From NCBI GenBank assembly GCA_944320255.1, contig CALUGU010000020.1, forward strand, positions 1-35,858: a stretch of DNA of 35,858 bases, in the 5' to 3' direction. The position numbers and the translations under genes were made by a program. Below, in pieces: positions 1 through 7,382 of this stretch. Below the pieces are notes generated by a model that was not told the origin of the DNA, made no database searches, and was given only the letters and a program-made list of their open reading frames with translations. The DNA is from an uncultured Prevotella sp. (GTDB lineage: Bacteria > Bacteroidota > Bacteroidia > Bacteroidales > Bacteroidaceae). Positions within the stretch are counted from its first letter, which is position 1, and each line of letters starts with the position of its first letter.

Positions 1-91
1 GGTTCAAGTTGGCTTTCTGGCGGTTTTATTTGGCACTCGCCAAAATCGTCAAAATCTCATAAACCATTAACTTTCAATCATTTTTCCGTGA

Positions 92-126
92 TTTGCTCAG
101 TATCTCACTTTTTTATATTATCTTTG
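92..126 (+). promoter_or_regulatory. Probable promoter of the methyltransferase pair
   Basis: The -7 element TATCTTTG lies at 119-126 and fits the Bacteroidota consensus TAnnTTTG. A TTTG at 92-95 could be the -33 element, but the 23-base spacing is a little longer than the usual 19-21. Transcription would start only a few bases before the ATG at 137, giving a very short leader. A small hairpin (TTTGGC, loop ACTC, GCCAAA; 29-44) lies further upstream. Confidence 0.45.
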
Positions 127-136
127 CTGACAAAAA

Positions 137-916
137 ATGAAATTTGATAAAGAGCATTGGAAAGATACAGATATAAATATTGACAGCTTATGGTTGATAG
201 GGCCGCGGGCTAAAGGCGGCAAACGCGAAAATGTTTACCATGGGAATTTTGTCCCGCAAATCCCGGATAATTTAATCCGCAGGTATACGGAAGAAGGGGA
301 TATTGTGCTTGAGCCTTTTATGGGAAGTGGAACCACCCTGTATGAATGTGAGCGCCTCAACAGGCATTATATAGGTTTCGACATTAACAGGGAAATCATC
401 GAGCACGTAAAATCCAAAATGGCGGATTGTAACAACATCCACTATTCAATTATGGATTGCGACATTACCAATACGGAACTTTCCGATATGAAGATACGTG
501 AAAGCCTTAAGCAAATGAAAGCCCAACGTGTGGATTTTGTTTTGTCGCATCCTCCATATTGGGACATCATTAAATTCACGGCTTTGCCATCCGATCTTTC
601 CAATAGCTCTGATTTGAAGTCTTTTTTAGATAAGTTTGTCATTTCGATGCAAAATACCGTTAAGTATTTGAGGACGGGCAAGCATTTCGCTTTTGTCGCA
701 GGAGACATTTACAGGGACGGCGAAGTCATACCATTAGGATTTTATATGATGCAGTCAGTAAAGAATAATATCAAATGCAAATTAAAAGGGATCGTCATAA
801 AAGACATGGTTGGCAATAAAGCGAAAATCGGTATCGAATCGCTTTGGCGGTACAGGACGTTAAAAAGTGATACATTCCTTTTCAAGCACGAATATATTTT
901 TGTTTTTAAGAAATAG
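137..916 (+). CDS. DNA amino-methyltransferase (N6-adenine or N4-cytosine)
   Basis: A 259-residue SAM-dependent DNA methylase of the N4/N6 type. The SAM-binding motif I is EPFMGSGTT (59-67) and the catalytic motif IV is SHPPYW (137-142). Motif I precedes motif IV by only about 70 residues, so any target-recognition segment must lie C-terminal (gamma-like order) or be very small. The tetrapeptide reads HPPY where D/N/S-PPY/F/W is usual; this is either a subfamily trait or a sign of altered chemistry. The stop codon is ten bases before the next methyltransferase, so the two are almost certainly co-transcribed. No restriction endonuclease is visible, but the window begins just upstream. It may be part of a restriction-modification island or a solitary epigenetic methylase. 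Target base and site cannot be read from sequence. Confidence 0.85.
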   Translation: MKFDKEHWKDTDINIDSLWLIGPRAKGGKRENVYHGNFVPQIPDNLIRRYTEEGDIVLEPFMGSGTTLYECERLNRHYIGFDINREIIEHVKSKMADCNNIHYSIMDCDITNTELSDMKIRESLKQMKAQRVDFVLSHPPYWDIIKFTALPSDLSNSSDLKSFLDKFVISMQNTVKYLRTGKHFAFVAGDIYRDGEVIPLGFYMMQSVKNNIKCKLKGIVIKDMVGNKAKIGIESLWRYRTLKSDTFLFKHEYIFVFKK

Positions 917-925
917 ATTGGAAAC

Positions 926-2221
926 ATGGAACCTAAGACATATCGTATTACCGAGGTTGCGGAGATTATGAATATGACGCTGAAATCCATTCGCCGGTAT
1001 GTAGCTTCCGGGGAATTGAAGTCAACCAAAAAAAACAACACTTATTTTGTTTCAGAAGAAGATTTTGAAGCATTCAAGAAATATATAGAGTCCGGTGAGC
1101 AAGCAAAGCGGGCCAATGACATAGCGAAGTCTTTTGAACCGGCAATGCAGATGGATTTATTTGGTTCAGAAGGTGATAAATCCCGTACAAGCAAGCCGGG
1201 GGATGTTGTTAATTGGATAGATATTGATGAATTTTGGGATAATCCTTCAAAATCACAAATGACTTTTGTTGATTTGTTTTGCGGGGCCGGAGGGCTAAGC
1301 AAAGGTTTGGAGATGTCCGGCTTGGAGGGAGTCTGCGGCTTGGACTTTTTTAAAGAGGCTTGTCTGACTTATAATAGGAACTTTCATCATCCTTGCGTTG
1401 ACGGAGACATAAAAGACCCTGCCGTAAAAGAGCTTTTTTATGAGACTGTAAAGAAGCAGCTAAACGGAAGGAAACTGAATGTCGTGGCAGGGGGCTTCCC
1501 TTGCCAAGGCTTTTCAATGGCGGGAAACCGCATCGTAGACGACCCGCGCAACTCTTTGTATAAAGAACTGATCGAAATCGTACAAGAACTGCAGCCTGAC
1601 TTCGTTATTTGTGAGAACGTGAAAGGCTTACGGACTATGCTTAACGGACTGGTGGAAAAAAAGATAGTTTCAGATTTCGAGGCAATAGGATATAAAATGA
1701 ACGTGACCACCCTGTGTGCGGCGGATTATTATACTCCGCAAAAGAGGGAAAGGGTTATTTTCATAGGCAATAGAATAGGTGTGAAGAACTATCATCCAAA
1801 GCCTATTTTAACACCTAAAGAATATGTAACGACGGGGCAGGCCATCGGGGACTTGATGGAGCATCCGGTAGATCCGGATTTCAACCACGTGCCGACAGTC
1901 CATCGCGCAGATATGGCCAAAAGAATTATGGAGACCCGTGAAGGGGAAAGTTTATATAAAGGTTATAGTGACGCATGGAAAAAGTGCCCTTGGAACGAAC
2001 CTTCTTGTACAATTAAAGAGAACCATGGAGGCGTAAACCTTCACCCGAAACTTCCACGGGTGCTGACGGCGAGAGAGATGGCGCGTTTGCAATCTTTCCC
2101 TGATGATTTCATCTTTGAAGGCAAGAAGAACAAGCAACTTGTCCAGATCGGGAATGCGGTGCCCCCACTGTTGGGAAAGGCCATAGGCCTGTCAATAAGA
2201 TATTCTTCAGGTGATTTTTAA
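926..2221 (+). CDS. C5-cytosine DNA methyltransferase with N-terminal helix-turn-helix
   Basis: A 431-residue Dcm-type enzyme that would transfer a methyl group from SAM to carbon 5 of cytosine in DNA. All main motifs are in order: I FVDLFCGAGG (114-123), IV PCQGFS (192-197, catalytic Cys193), VI ENV (230-232), VIII QKRER (272-276), IX around RLQSFP (387-392), X GNAVPP (409-414). The roughly 100 residues between VIII and IX are the target-recognition region. Residues 1-60 form an extra domain resembling the excisionase/MerR-type winged helix, with the pattern ITEVAEIMN followed by a basic RRYVASGELKS stretch. That domain could bind the enzyme's own promoter or add DNA specificity; this is inference. 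It follows the amino-methyltransferase by nine bases. The next gene, rplU, has its own promoter just after this stop, so the pair looks inserted beside a core operon. Confidence 0.93.
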   Translation: MEPKTYRITEVAEIMNMTLKSIRRYVASGELKSTKKNNTYFVSEEDFEAFKKYIESGEQAKRANDIAKSFEPAMQMDLFGSEGDKSRTSKPGDVVNWIDIDEFWDNPSKSQMTFVDLFCGAGGLSKGLEMSGLEGVCGLDFFKEACLTYNRNFHHPCVDGDIKDPAVKELFYETVKKQLNGRKLNVVAGGFPCQGFSMAGNRIVDDPRNSLYKELIEIVQELQPDFVICENVKGLRTMLNGLVEKKIVSDFEAIGYKMNVTTLCAADYYTPQKRERVIFIGNRIGVKNYHPKPILTPKEYVTTGQAIGDLMEHPVDPDFNHVPTVHRADMAKRIMETREGESLYKGYSDAWKKCPWNEPSCTIKENHGGVNLHPKLPRVLTAREMARLQSFPDDFIFEGKKNKQLVQIGNAVPPLLGKAIGLSIRYSSGDF

Positions 2222-2240
2222 CTCTTTTAGTTTGGTAAAA

Positions 2241-2272
2241 TTTGGCAGTTTGGATTATTTGATGTAATTTTG
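2241..2272 (+). promoter_or_regulatory. Promoter of rplU-rpmA
   Basis: TTTG at 2241-2244 and TAATTTTG at 2265-2272 are separated by 20 bases, a near-perfect Bacteroidota sigma-ABfr promoter. Predicted start is near 2279, leaving a leader of about 78 bases before the rplU ATG at 2357. Confidence 0.8.
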
Positions 2273-2356
2273 CAGCCGATTTATTCCGCAAAGGCTCGAT
2301 CAAGTCGCAACATTAAGCTGCGCGCCTTACGGAGAAACCCGTTTAATATATTAATA

Positions 2357-2674
2357 ATGTACGCTATTGTAGAAATTAACGGTCAGCAGTTTAAGGCCGA
2401 GCAGGGCAAGAAGCTGTTCGTACACCACATGAAGAATGTGGAGGAAGGCCAGGCTGTTGAGTTCGACAAGGTACTGCTTGTCGACAAGGATGGTTCAGTA
2501 CAGGTAGGCGCACCCACAGTGGACGGCGCAAAGGTAGTGTGTGAGGTTATCAATCCTCTCGTGAAAGGTGACAAGGTCATCGTGTTCAAGATGAAGCGCA
2601 GAAAGGATTACCGTAAGAAGAACGGTCACCGTGCGCAGTTCACCGAAGTTAAAATCAAAGAAGTAATCGCTTAA
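2357..2674 (+). CDS. rplU: 50S ribosomal protein L21 (bL21)
   Basis: A 105-residue large-subunit ribosomal protein that binds 23S rRNA. The start is set at the ATG at 2357, giving [13 protein letters not shown], the usual L21 beginning. An in-frame ATG at 2270 would add 29 residues, but it lies at the promoter's -10 region, upstream of the predicted transcript start, so it is rejected. The C-terminal part is rich in Lys and Arg ([14 protein letters not shown]), as expected for rRNA contact. rpmA follows after 20 bases, the near-universal rplU-rpmA pairing. The length is normal for the family. Confidence 0.97.
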   Translation: MYAIVEINGQQFKAEQGKKLFVHHMKNVEEGQAVEFDKVLLVDKDGSVQVGAPTVDGAKVVCEVINPLVKGDKVIVFKMKRRKDYRKKNGHRAQFTEVKIKEVIA

Positions 2675-2680
2675 ATTTTT

Positions 2681-2686
2681 AGGAGG
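2681..2686 (+). promoter_or_regulatory. Perfect Shine-Dalgarno sequence before rpmA
   Basis: AGGAGG sits eight bases before the rpmA ATG at 2695. Most genes in this window have A-rich leaders without such a site, so this one stands out. In Bacteroidota ribosomes the anti-Shine-Dalgarno end of 16S rRNA is reported to be sequestered, which makes a full-strength site unusual and possibly regulatory. Confidence 0.75.
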
Positions 2687-2694
2687 AACAAGAA

Positions 2695-2958
2695 ATGGCA
2701 CATAAAAAAGGTGTAGGTAGTTCGAAGAACGGACGCGAGTCAGCTTCCAAAAGGTTAGGCGTTAAGATCTGGGGCGGCCAGAAGGTCATCGCAGGTAACA
2801 TTATCGTGCGTCAGCGCGGCACCAAGCATAATCCCGGCAAGAATGTGGGCATAGGCAAGGACGACACCCTTTACGCTTTGGTAGACGGTGTGGTTAACTT
2901 CCACAAGGGCCGCAGGGACAGGAGCTTTGTGTCTGTAATCCCTGAGACTGAAGCCTAA
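2695..2958 (+). CDS. rpmA: 50S ribosomal protein L27 (bL27)
   Basis: An 87-residue large-subunit protein whose N-terminal tail reaches the peptidyl-transferase centre. It starts directly with [16 protein letters not shown], so there is no cleavable N-terminal extension of the kind seen in Firmicutes. The core motif [18 protein letters not shown] is intact. It is the second gene of the rplU operon and is followed by a hairpin terminator at 2994-3026. Its start is fixed by a strong AGGAGG. Confidence 0.98.
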   Translation: MAHKKGVGSSKNGRESASKRLGVKIWGGQKVIAGNIIVRQRGTKHNPGKNVGIGKDDTLYALVDGVVNFHKGRRDRSFVSVIPETEA

Positions 2959-2993
2959 AACAATAGTTTTTACTTATTCCAAACAAACAACAG

Positions 2994-3026
2994 AAATCCC
3001 ATTTCTCGTAAGAGATTGGGATTTTT
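2994..3026 (+). terminator. Rho-independent terminator after rpmA
   Basis: AAATCCCA pairs with TGGGATTT around a loop of about 14 bases (which may itself pair in part), followed directly by a T run (3022-3026). It ends the rplU-rpmA transcript. Confidence 0.75.
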
Positions 3027-3052
3027 GCCGTTTTATAGGGTGACAAACGGAA

Positions 3053-3068
3053 TATTTTTGTAATTTTG
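3053..3068 (+). promoter_or_regulatory. Probable -7 elements of the serS promoter
   Basis: Two overlapping-range matches to TAnnTTTG occur, TATTTTTG (3053-3060) and TAATTTTG (3061-3068). No TTTG at the right -33 distance is obvious, so the exact start is uncertain. The leader to serS would be about 165 bases and is filled by a repeat element. Confidence 0.45.
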
Positions 3069-3081
3069 CAATCGTGTTAAT

Positions 3082-3225
3082 CAGCAGGCAAGCCTGCCAG
3101 CAGACCGTCAGTCGGTAAACAAGCCAACGAGCTTGTCGGCAGACAAGTGACAAGGCTAATCTCCTTGTCCGCCCGTCACTGTAAACTTGTCTGTTAAATA
3201 GCTTGTCACTGTGAACTTGTCAGTT
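3082..3225 (+). repeat. Leader repeat element, copy A (before serS)
   Basis: This untranslated stretch begins with CAGCAGGCAA and ends with GCTTGTCACTGTGAACTTGT (3201-3220), both of which recur before the gene at 4634. Inside are a palindrome GCAGGC-AA-GCCTGC (3084-3097), a hairpin CTTGTC-GGCA-GACAAG (3132-3147) and a degenerate second copy of the end unit, CGTCACTGTAAACTTGT (3174-3190). It is either a small dispersed repeat or a structured leader. Confidence 0.65.
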
Positions 3226-3239
3226 AAAAAAATAAATAT

Positions 3240-4529
3240 ATGCTTACACTAAAACTTATCACAGAAGAAACCGAACGTGTAATCAAAGGTTTGGAGAAAA
3301 AACATTTCAATGGGGCGAGGGAGGCTATAGACAGCGTTCTTGCGCTCGACAAAGCAAGGCGCCAGACGCAACAGCAGCTTGATAAGACATTGCAGGAAGG
3401 CAAGAAGATCGCCGCCGAGATAGGACACCTGATGAAAGATGGCAAGACAGACGAAGCCAACACTGCTAAAGAGGGAGTGGCCAAGCTGAAGGAAACGGCC
3501 AAGACCCTTGAGCACGAGCTTGCTGACACGCAGGCGAAACTGACGGAACTGCTTTGCACCATACCAAACATTCCGAACGAACAAGTGCCGGAGGGAAAAG
3601 ACGCGGCGGACAATGTTGTCGTAAAGGAAGGCGGCGTGATACCGGAGCTGCCGGCCGACGCTTTGTGTCATTGGGATTTGTGCAAGAAGTACAATTTGAT
3701 AAACTTCGACCTCGGCGTGAAAATAACCGGAGCGGGCTTCCCCGTGTATATAGGCAAGATGGCACGCCTTCAAAGGGCGCTTGAGGCGTTCTTCCTTGAC
3801 GAGGCGCGCAAGAGCGGCTATCTGGAGATACAGCCTCCGTTCGTTGTTAATGAGGCTTCGGGTTACGGCACGGGGCAGCTGCCCGACAAGGAAGGACAGA
3901 TGTATCACTGCAACCTTGACAACCTTTACCTGATACCGACGGCGGAAGTGCCCGTGACAAACATTTTTCGTGACGTCATCCTCGACGAGAAGGAACTTCC
4001 GGTAAAGTATTGCGCTTATTCTGCTTGTTTCCGTAGGGAAGCCGGTTCGTATGGCAAGGATGTGCGCGGACTGAACCGCTTGCACCAGTTTGACAAGGTT
4101 GAGCTTGTGCGCATAGACAAGCCCGAACATTCTTACAAGTCTCTCGACGAGATGCTTGCACACGTGGAAGGCCTTTGCCAAAAGCTGGAACTGCCTTACC
4201 ACATACTTCGTCTTTGCGGAGGCGACATGAGTTTCACTTCGGCCATTTGTTATGATTTCGAGGTTTACAGCGCCGCCCAGAAAAAGTGGCTTGAAGTTTC
4301 ATCGGTAAGCAACTTCGAGAGCTACCAGGCAAACAGGTTGAAGTGCCGTTACCGCAACCCGGAGACGAAGAAGCCTGAATTGTGCCATACGCTCAACGGT
4401 TCGGCCCTGGCCTTGCCGCGTATCGTCGCAGCGATAATGGAGAACAACCAGACGCCCGACGGCATAAGGGTGCCTAAGGTGCTGGTGCCTTATTGCGGTT
4501 TTGAAATGCTCGACGACAAGAATTTTTAA
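3240..4529 (+). CDS. serS: Serine--tRNA ligase
   Basis: A 429-residue class II aminoacyl-tRNA synthetase that activates serine with ATP and charges tRNA-Ser, and also tRNA-Sec where present. Residues 1 to about 110 are the long helical arm (coiled coil rich in K, E, Q) that grips the long variable arm of tRNA-Ser. The catalytic core has motif 2 as FRREAGSYGKD (264-274) and motif 3 near the end as NGSALALPR. TAEVPVTN (about 234-241) belongs to the serine-binding region. Length is normal. The ATG at 3240 follows an A-rich leader without a Shine-Dalgarno site. It appears monocistronic, since a repeat-filled gap separates it from the next gene. Confidence 0.98.
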   Translation: MLTLKLITEETERVIKGLEKKHFNGAREAIDSVLALDKARRQTQQQLDKTLQEGKKIAAEIGHLMKDGKTDEANTAKEGVAKLKETAKTLEHELADTQAKLTELLCTIPNIPNEQVPEGKDAADNVVVKEGGVIPELPADALCHWDLCKKYNLINFDLGVKITGAGFPVYIGKMARLQRALEAFFLDEARKSGYLEIQPPFVVNEASGYGTGQLPDKEGQMYHCNLDNLYLIPTAEVPVTNIFRDVILDEKELPVKYCAYSACFRREAGSYGKDVRGLNRLHQFDKVELVRIDKPEHSYKSLDEMLAHVEGLCQKLELPYHILRLCGGDMSFTSAICYDFEVYSAAQKKWLEVSSVSNFESYQANRLKCRYRNPETKKPELCHTLNGSALALPRIVAAIMENNQTPDGIRVPKVLVPYCGFEMLDDKNF

Positions 4530-4533
4530 TTTT

Positions 4534-4626
4534 CAGCAGGCAAAGACAGGCATGGCGGTAAAAGTGGCTGGCGAACTTGTAAAGCAAGAGAGGCTTGCCT
4601 GCTTGTCACTGTGAACTTGTAAACTA
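4534..4626 (+). repeat. Leader repeat element, copy B (before the Nfn-like operon)
   Basis: It shares its beginning CAGCAGGCAA and the 20-base end GCTTGTCACTGTGAACTTGT (4601-4620) with the element before serS, in the same orientation. GCAGGCAA (4536-4543) can pair with TTGCCTGC (4595-4602) to make a stem of eight base pairs. It occupies the whole gap between serS and the next gene, and no conventional promoter is evident here. Confidence 0.65.
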
Positions 4627-4633
4627 AAACATT

Positions 4634-7009
4634 ATGAACAAGATAGTCCGTAAGGAGCAGTTTTCAGAGAAAGTGTTCCTTTTCGAGGTGGAAGCTCCTT
4701 TGATAGCCAAAAGCCGCAAAGCCGGGAACTTCGTCATCGTAAGGGTTGGCGATAAGGGTGAACGTATGCCCTTGACAATAGCTGACGCCGATGTGGAGAA
4801 AGGCACGATAACCATTGTTGTGCAAGAGGTGGGCCTTTCGTCAACGAAGCTGTGCCGCCTTGGTGTCGGCGATTACATAACAGACGTGGTAGGACCGCTT
4901 GGAAATCCTACGAAAATAGAGAAGTTCGGGACTGTGATATGTGCCGGCGGAGGCGTCGGCACGGCTCCAATGTTGCCTATAGTTAAAGCCTTGAAGGCAG
5001 CCGGCAACCGTGTGTTGTCGGTCATTGCCGGGCGTAGTAAAGACCTTATAATCCTGGAGGACGAGGTTAGGGCCAACAGTGACGAAACAATAGTGATGAC
5101 CGACGACGGCTCATACGGCGAAAAGGGTGTCGTGACGGTAGGCATAGAGAAACTGATACAGCAAGAACATATAGACAAGGTGTTTGCCATAGGGCCTCCT
5201 ATAATGATGAAGTTCTGTTGTGTGCTTACCCAAAAATACGGTATCCCGACAGACGTATCGCTTAACACAATAATGGTTGACGGTACGGGAATGTGCGGGG
5301 CTTGCCGCCTCACTATTGGCGGAAAAACGAAGTTCGTCTGCATCGACGGGCCTGAATTTGACGGCGCATTGGTTGATTGGGACGAAATGTTCAAGCGTAT
5401 GGGGACGTTCAAGCGTGCAGAACAAGAGGAAATGGCTCATTTTGAGGAACATCTCGGTAATGGAACGAATGAAACAAACGCCGCAAGCGAGACTAATGTT
5501 TCGTCAATGAAAGCAGGCGAGGGGATGGATGTTGTTCCGACAGACGAGCCTATTGACGTCCTGACAGACAGGAATGCTGCTTGGCGTAAAGAGCTGCGTG
5601 CGGCAATGAAGCCGAAAGAACGCACAGCGATAGAGAGGGTTGTAATGCCGGAGCTTGAACCGTCGTACCGTATTACCACACGTTATGAGGAAGTAAACAA
5701 GGGACTGACGAAGGAGATGGCTTTGACAGAAGCCAAGAGATGCCTCGACTGCGCCAAGCCGACGTGTGTTGAAGGCTGTCCGGTTAATATTGACATACCG
5801 TCTTTTATAAAGAACATAGAGCGCGGGCAGTTCTTAGCTGCGGCAAAGGTGTTGAAGAACACTTCGGCTCTTCCTGCTGTTTGCGGTCGTGTATGCCCGC
5901 AGGAGAAGCAATGTGAGAGCCGTTGCATACACTTGAAGATGAACGAGCCGGCGGTTGCCATTGGTTATCTTGAGCGTTTTGCGGCAGATTATGAGCGTGA
6001 AAGCGGCAATATGTCCGTGCCGTCCCTTGCTCCGTCTAATGGCATAAAGGTCGCGGTTGTGGGTTCTGGCCCGGCCGGATTGAGTTTCGCCGGCGACATG
6101 GCAAAGCGCGGCTATGATGTGTATGTGTTTGAGGCGTTGCATGAAATTGGTGGTGTCTTGAAATATGGAATACCTGAATTCCGTCTACCGAACAAAATTG
6201 TCGATGTGGAGATAGACAACCTCCGCAAGATGGGCGTGCATTTTCAGACAGATTGCATCGTTGGCAAAACGATAAGTATAGACCAGCTGGAGGCCAGCGG
6301 TTTCAAAGGCATTTTTGTAGGTTCAGGCGCTGGATTGCCTAATTTCATGAATATACCGGGCGAGAATTTGATTAACGTGATGTCGTCAAATGAGTATCTC
6401 ACCCGTGTAAGCCTAATGGACGCAGCCAACCCTGTCACAGACACTCCGCTGAACATCGGCAAGAAAGTGCTTGTTGTCGGTGGCGGCAACACCGCAATGG
6501 ACTCATGCCGAACGGCGAAACGCCTTGGAGCGGACGTTACGATAGTTTATCGTCGTTCCGAAGCTGAGATGCCGGCGCGTGCCGAGGAGGTGAAACACGC
6601 TAAGGAAGAAGGCATCAATTTCTTGTGCTTGCATAATCCGATTGAATATGTTGCCGACGAAAACGGTGCCGTCAAGCAGGCCGTTTTACAGGTTATGACG
6701 TTGGGCGAGCCAGATGCGTCTGGCCGTAGAAGTCCAGTGCCTGTAGAGGGTGAGACAGTGACAATCGACACGGATCAGGTGATAGTCGCAATAGGTGTGT
6801 CGCCTAATCCGCTTGTTCCGAAGTCGATAAAAGACTTGACGCTCGGACGGAAGAACACCATTGTGGTGAATGAAGAAATGCAGAGTTCGCGTCCAGAGAT
6901 TTTCGCCGGTGGCGACATCGTGCGCGGCGGCGCGACGGTTATTCTTGCGATGGGTGACGGACGGCATGCGGCGGCAAGTATGGATAAGCAATTAAAAGGC
7001 ATGAATTAA
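4634..7009 (+). CDS. NfnAB/SudBA-like ferredoxin-NADP reductase / glutamate synthase small-subunit fusion
   Basis: A 791-residue iron-sulfur flavoprotein. Residues 1 to about 260 resemble ferredoxin-NADP reductase/PyrK (NAD-binding GGGVGTAPM 105-113; a [2Fe-2S] region with Cys221, Cys224, Cys236 and nearby Asp216). A linker of about 60 residues follows, then a GltD/NfnB-like part: Cys370, 373, 378, 382 and Cys417, 421, 427, 431 for two [4Fe-4S] clusters, an FAD motif VVGSGPAGLS (475-484) and an NADPH motif VVGGGNTAMD. Such fusions are often labelled dihydroorotate dehydrogenase B NAD-binding subunit / glutamate synthase. The separate-chain relatives NfnA and NfnB carry out NADH-dependent reduced ferredoxin:NADP+ oxidoreduction with electron bifurcation; that role is inferred here. 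No large glutamate synthase subunit is adjacent. It heads a three-gene operon with two-base gaps. Confidence 0.9.
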   Translation: MNKIVRKEQFSEKVFLFEVEAPLIAKSRKAGNFVIVRVGDKGERMPLTIADADVEKGTITIVVQEVGLSSTKLCRLGVGDYITDVVGPLGNPTKIEKFGTVICAGGGVGTAPMLPIVKALKAAGNRVLSVIAGRSKDLIILEDEVRANSDETIVMTDDGSYGEKGVVTVGIEKLIQQEHIDKVFAIGPPIMMKFCCVLTQKYGIPTDVSLNTIMVDGTGMCGACRLTIGGKTKFVCIDGPEFDGALVDWDEMFKRMGTFKRAEQEEMAHFEEHLGNGTNETNAASETNVSSMKAGEGMDVVPTDEPIDVLTDRNAAWRKELRAAMKPKERTAIERVVMPELEPSYRITTRYEEVNKGLTKEMALTEAKRCLDCAKPTCVEGCPVNIDIPSFIKNIERGQFLAAAKVLKNTSALPAVCGRVCPQEKQCESRCIHLKMNEPAVAIGYLERFAADYERESGNMSVPSLAPSNGIKVAVVGSGPAGLSFAGDMAKRGYDVYVFEALHEIGGVLKYGIPEFRLPNKIVDVEIDNLRKMGVHFQTDCIVGKTISIDQLEASGFKGIFVGSGAGLPNFMNIPGENLINVMSSNEYLTRVSLMDAANPVTDTPLNIGKKVLVVGGGNTAMDSCRTAKRLGADVTIVYRRSEAEMPARAEEVKHAKEEGINFLCLHNPIEYVADENGAVKQAVLQVMTLGEPDASGRRSPVPVEGETVTIDTDQVIVAIGVSPNPLVPKSIKDLTLGRKNTIVVNEEMQSSRPEIFAGGDIVRGGATVILAMGDGRHAAASMDKQLKGMN

Positions 7010-7011
7010 AA

Positions 7012-7380
7012 ATGAACGGATTTTATACTATTGTTTTACTCATACTAAGCAACGTCTTTATGACGCTTGCTTGGTATGGGCATTTAAAGTTGCAAGACTC
7101 TGGCATTTCCGCTAAATGGCCTTTAATAGGCGTGATAGCTTTCTCGTGGGGTATTGCGTTTTTTGAGTATTGTTGCCAAGTTCCCGCCAACCGCATCGGT
7201 TTTCAAGGAAATGGCGGCCCGTTCTCACTTATCCAACTGAAAGTCATACAAGAGTGCATAAGCCTTGGCGTATTTGCCGTCATAATCAACATTATGTTCC
7301 AAGGACAAAACTTGCATTGGAACCACATTTTGGCTTTCTTGCTGATAATTTGTGCTGTTTATCTGGTATTTATGAAGTAA
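7012..7380 (+). CDS. DMT-family DUF486 membrane protein
   Basis: A 122-residue integral membrane protein with about four hydrophobic segments (roughly residues 4-20, 33-52, 78-97, 103-121). The central FEYCCQVPANRIG stretch followed by GPFSLIQLKVIQE is the hallmark of the DUF486 family within the drug/metabolite transporter superfamily. At this size it probably works as a multimer, like small multidrug resistance proteins, but no substrate is known to me. It starts two bases after the Nfn-like gene and ends two bases before the TtcA-like gene, so the three are translated from one message. A functional link to either neighbour is unproven. Confidence 0.85.
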   Translation: MNGFYTIVLLILSNVFMTLAWYGHLKLQDSGISAKWPLIGVIAFSWGIAFFEYCCQVPANRIGFQGNGGPFSLIQLKVIQECISLGVFAVIINIMFQGQNLHWNHILAFLLIICAVYLVFMK

Positions 7381-7382
7381 AT

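Noticed and set aside
1-20. 3' end of a tRNA gene as an integration site (GGTTCAAG at the first bases)
   Set aside because: Only eight bases resemble a T-loop and the following sequence does not close an acceptor stem; the rest would lie outside the window.
2270-2356. N-terminal extension of L21
   Set aside because: It starts within the promoter's -7 region, before the predicted transcript start.
3082-3225. T-box or other tRNA-sensing leader before serS
   Set aside because: No T-box sequence or specifier loop; the same block also precedes an unrelated gene.
3249-4202. 317-codon open frame opposite serS
   Set aside because: It lies wholly antisense to a clear serS, has no recognisable domain and a non-natural composition; a shadow frame.
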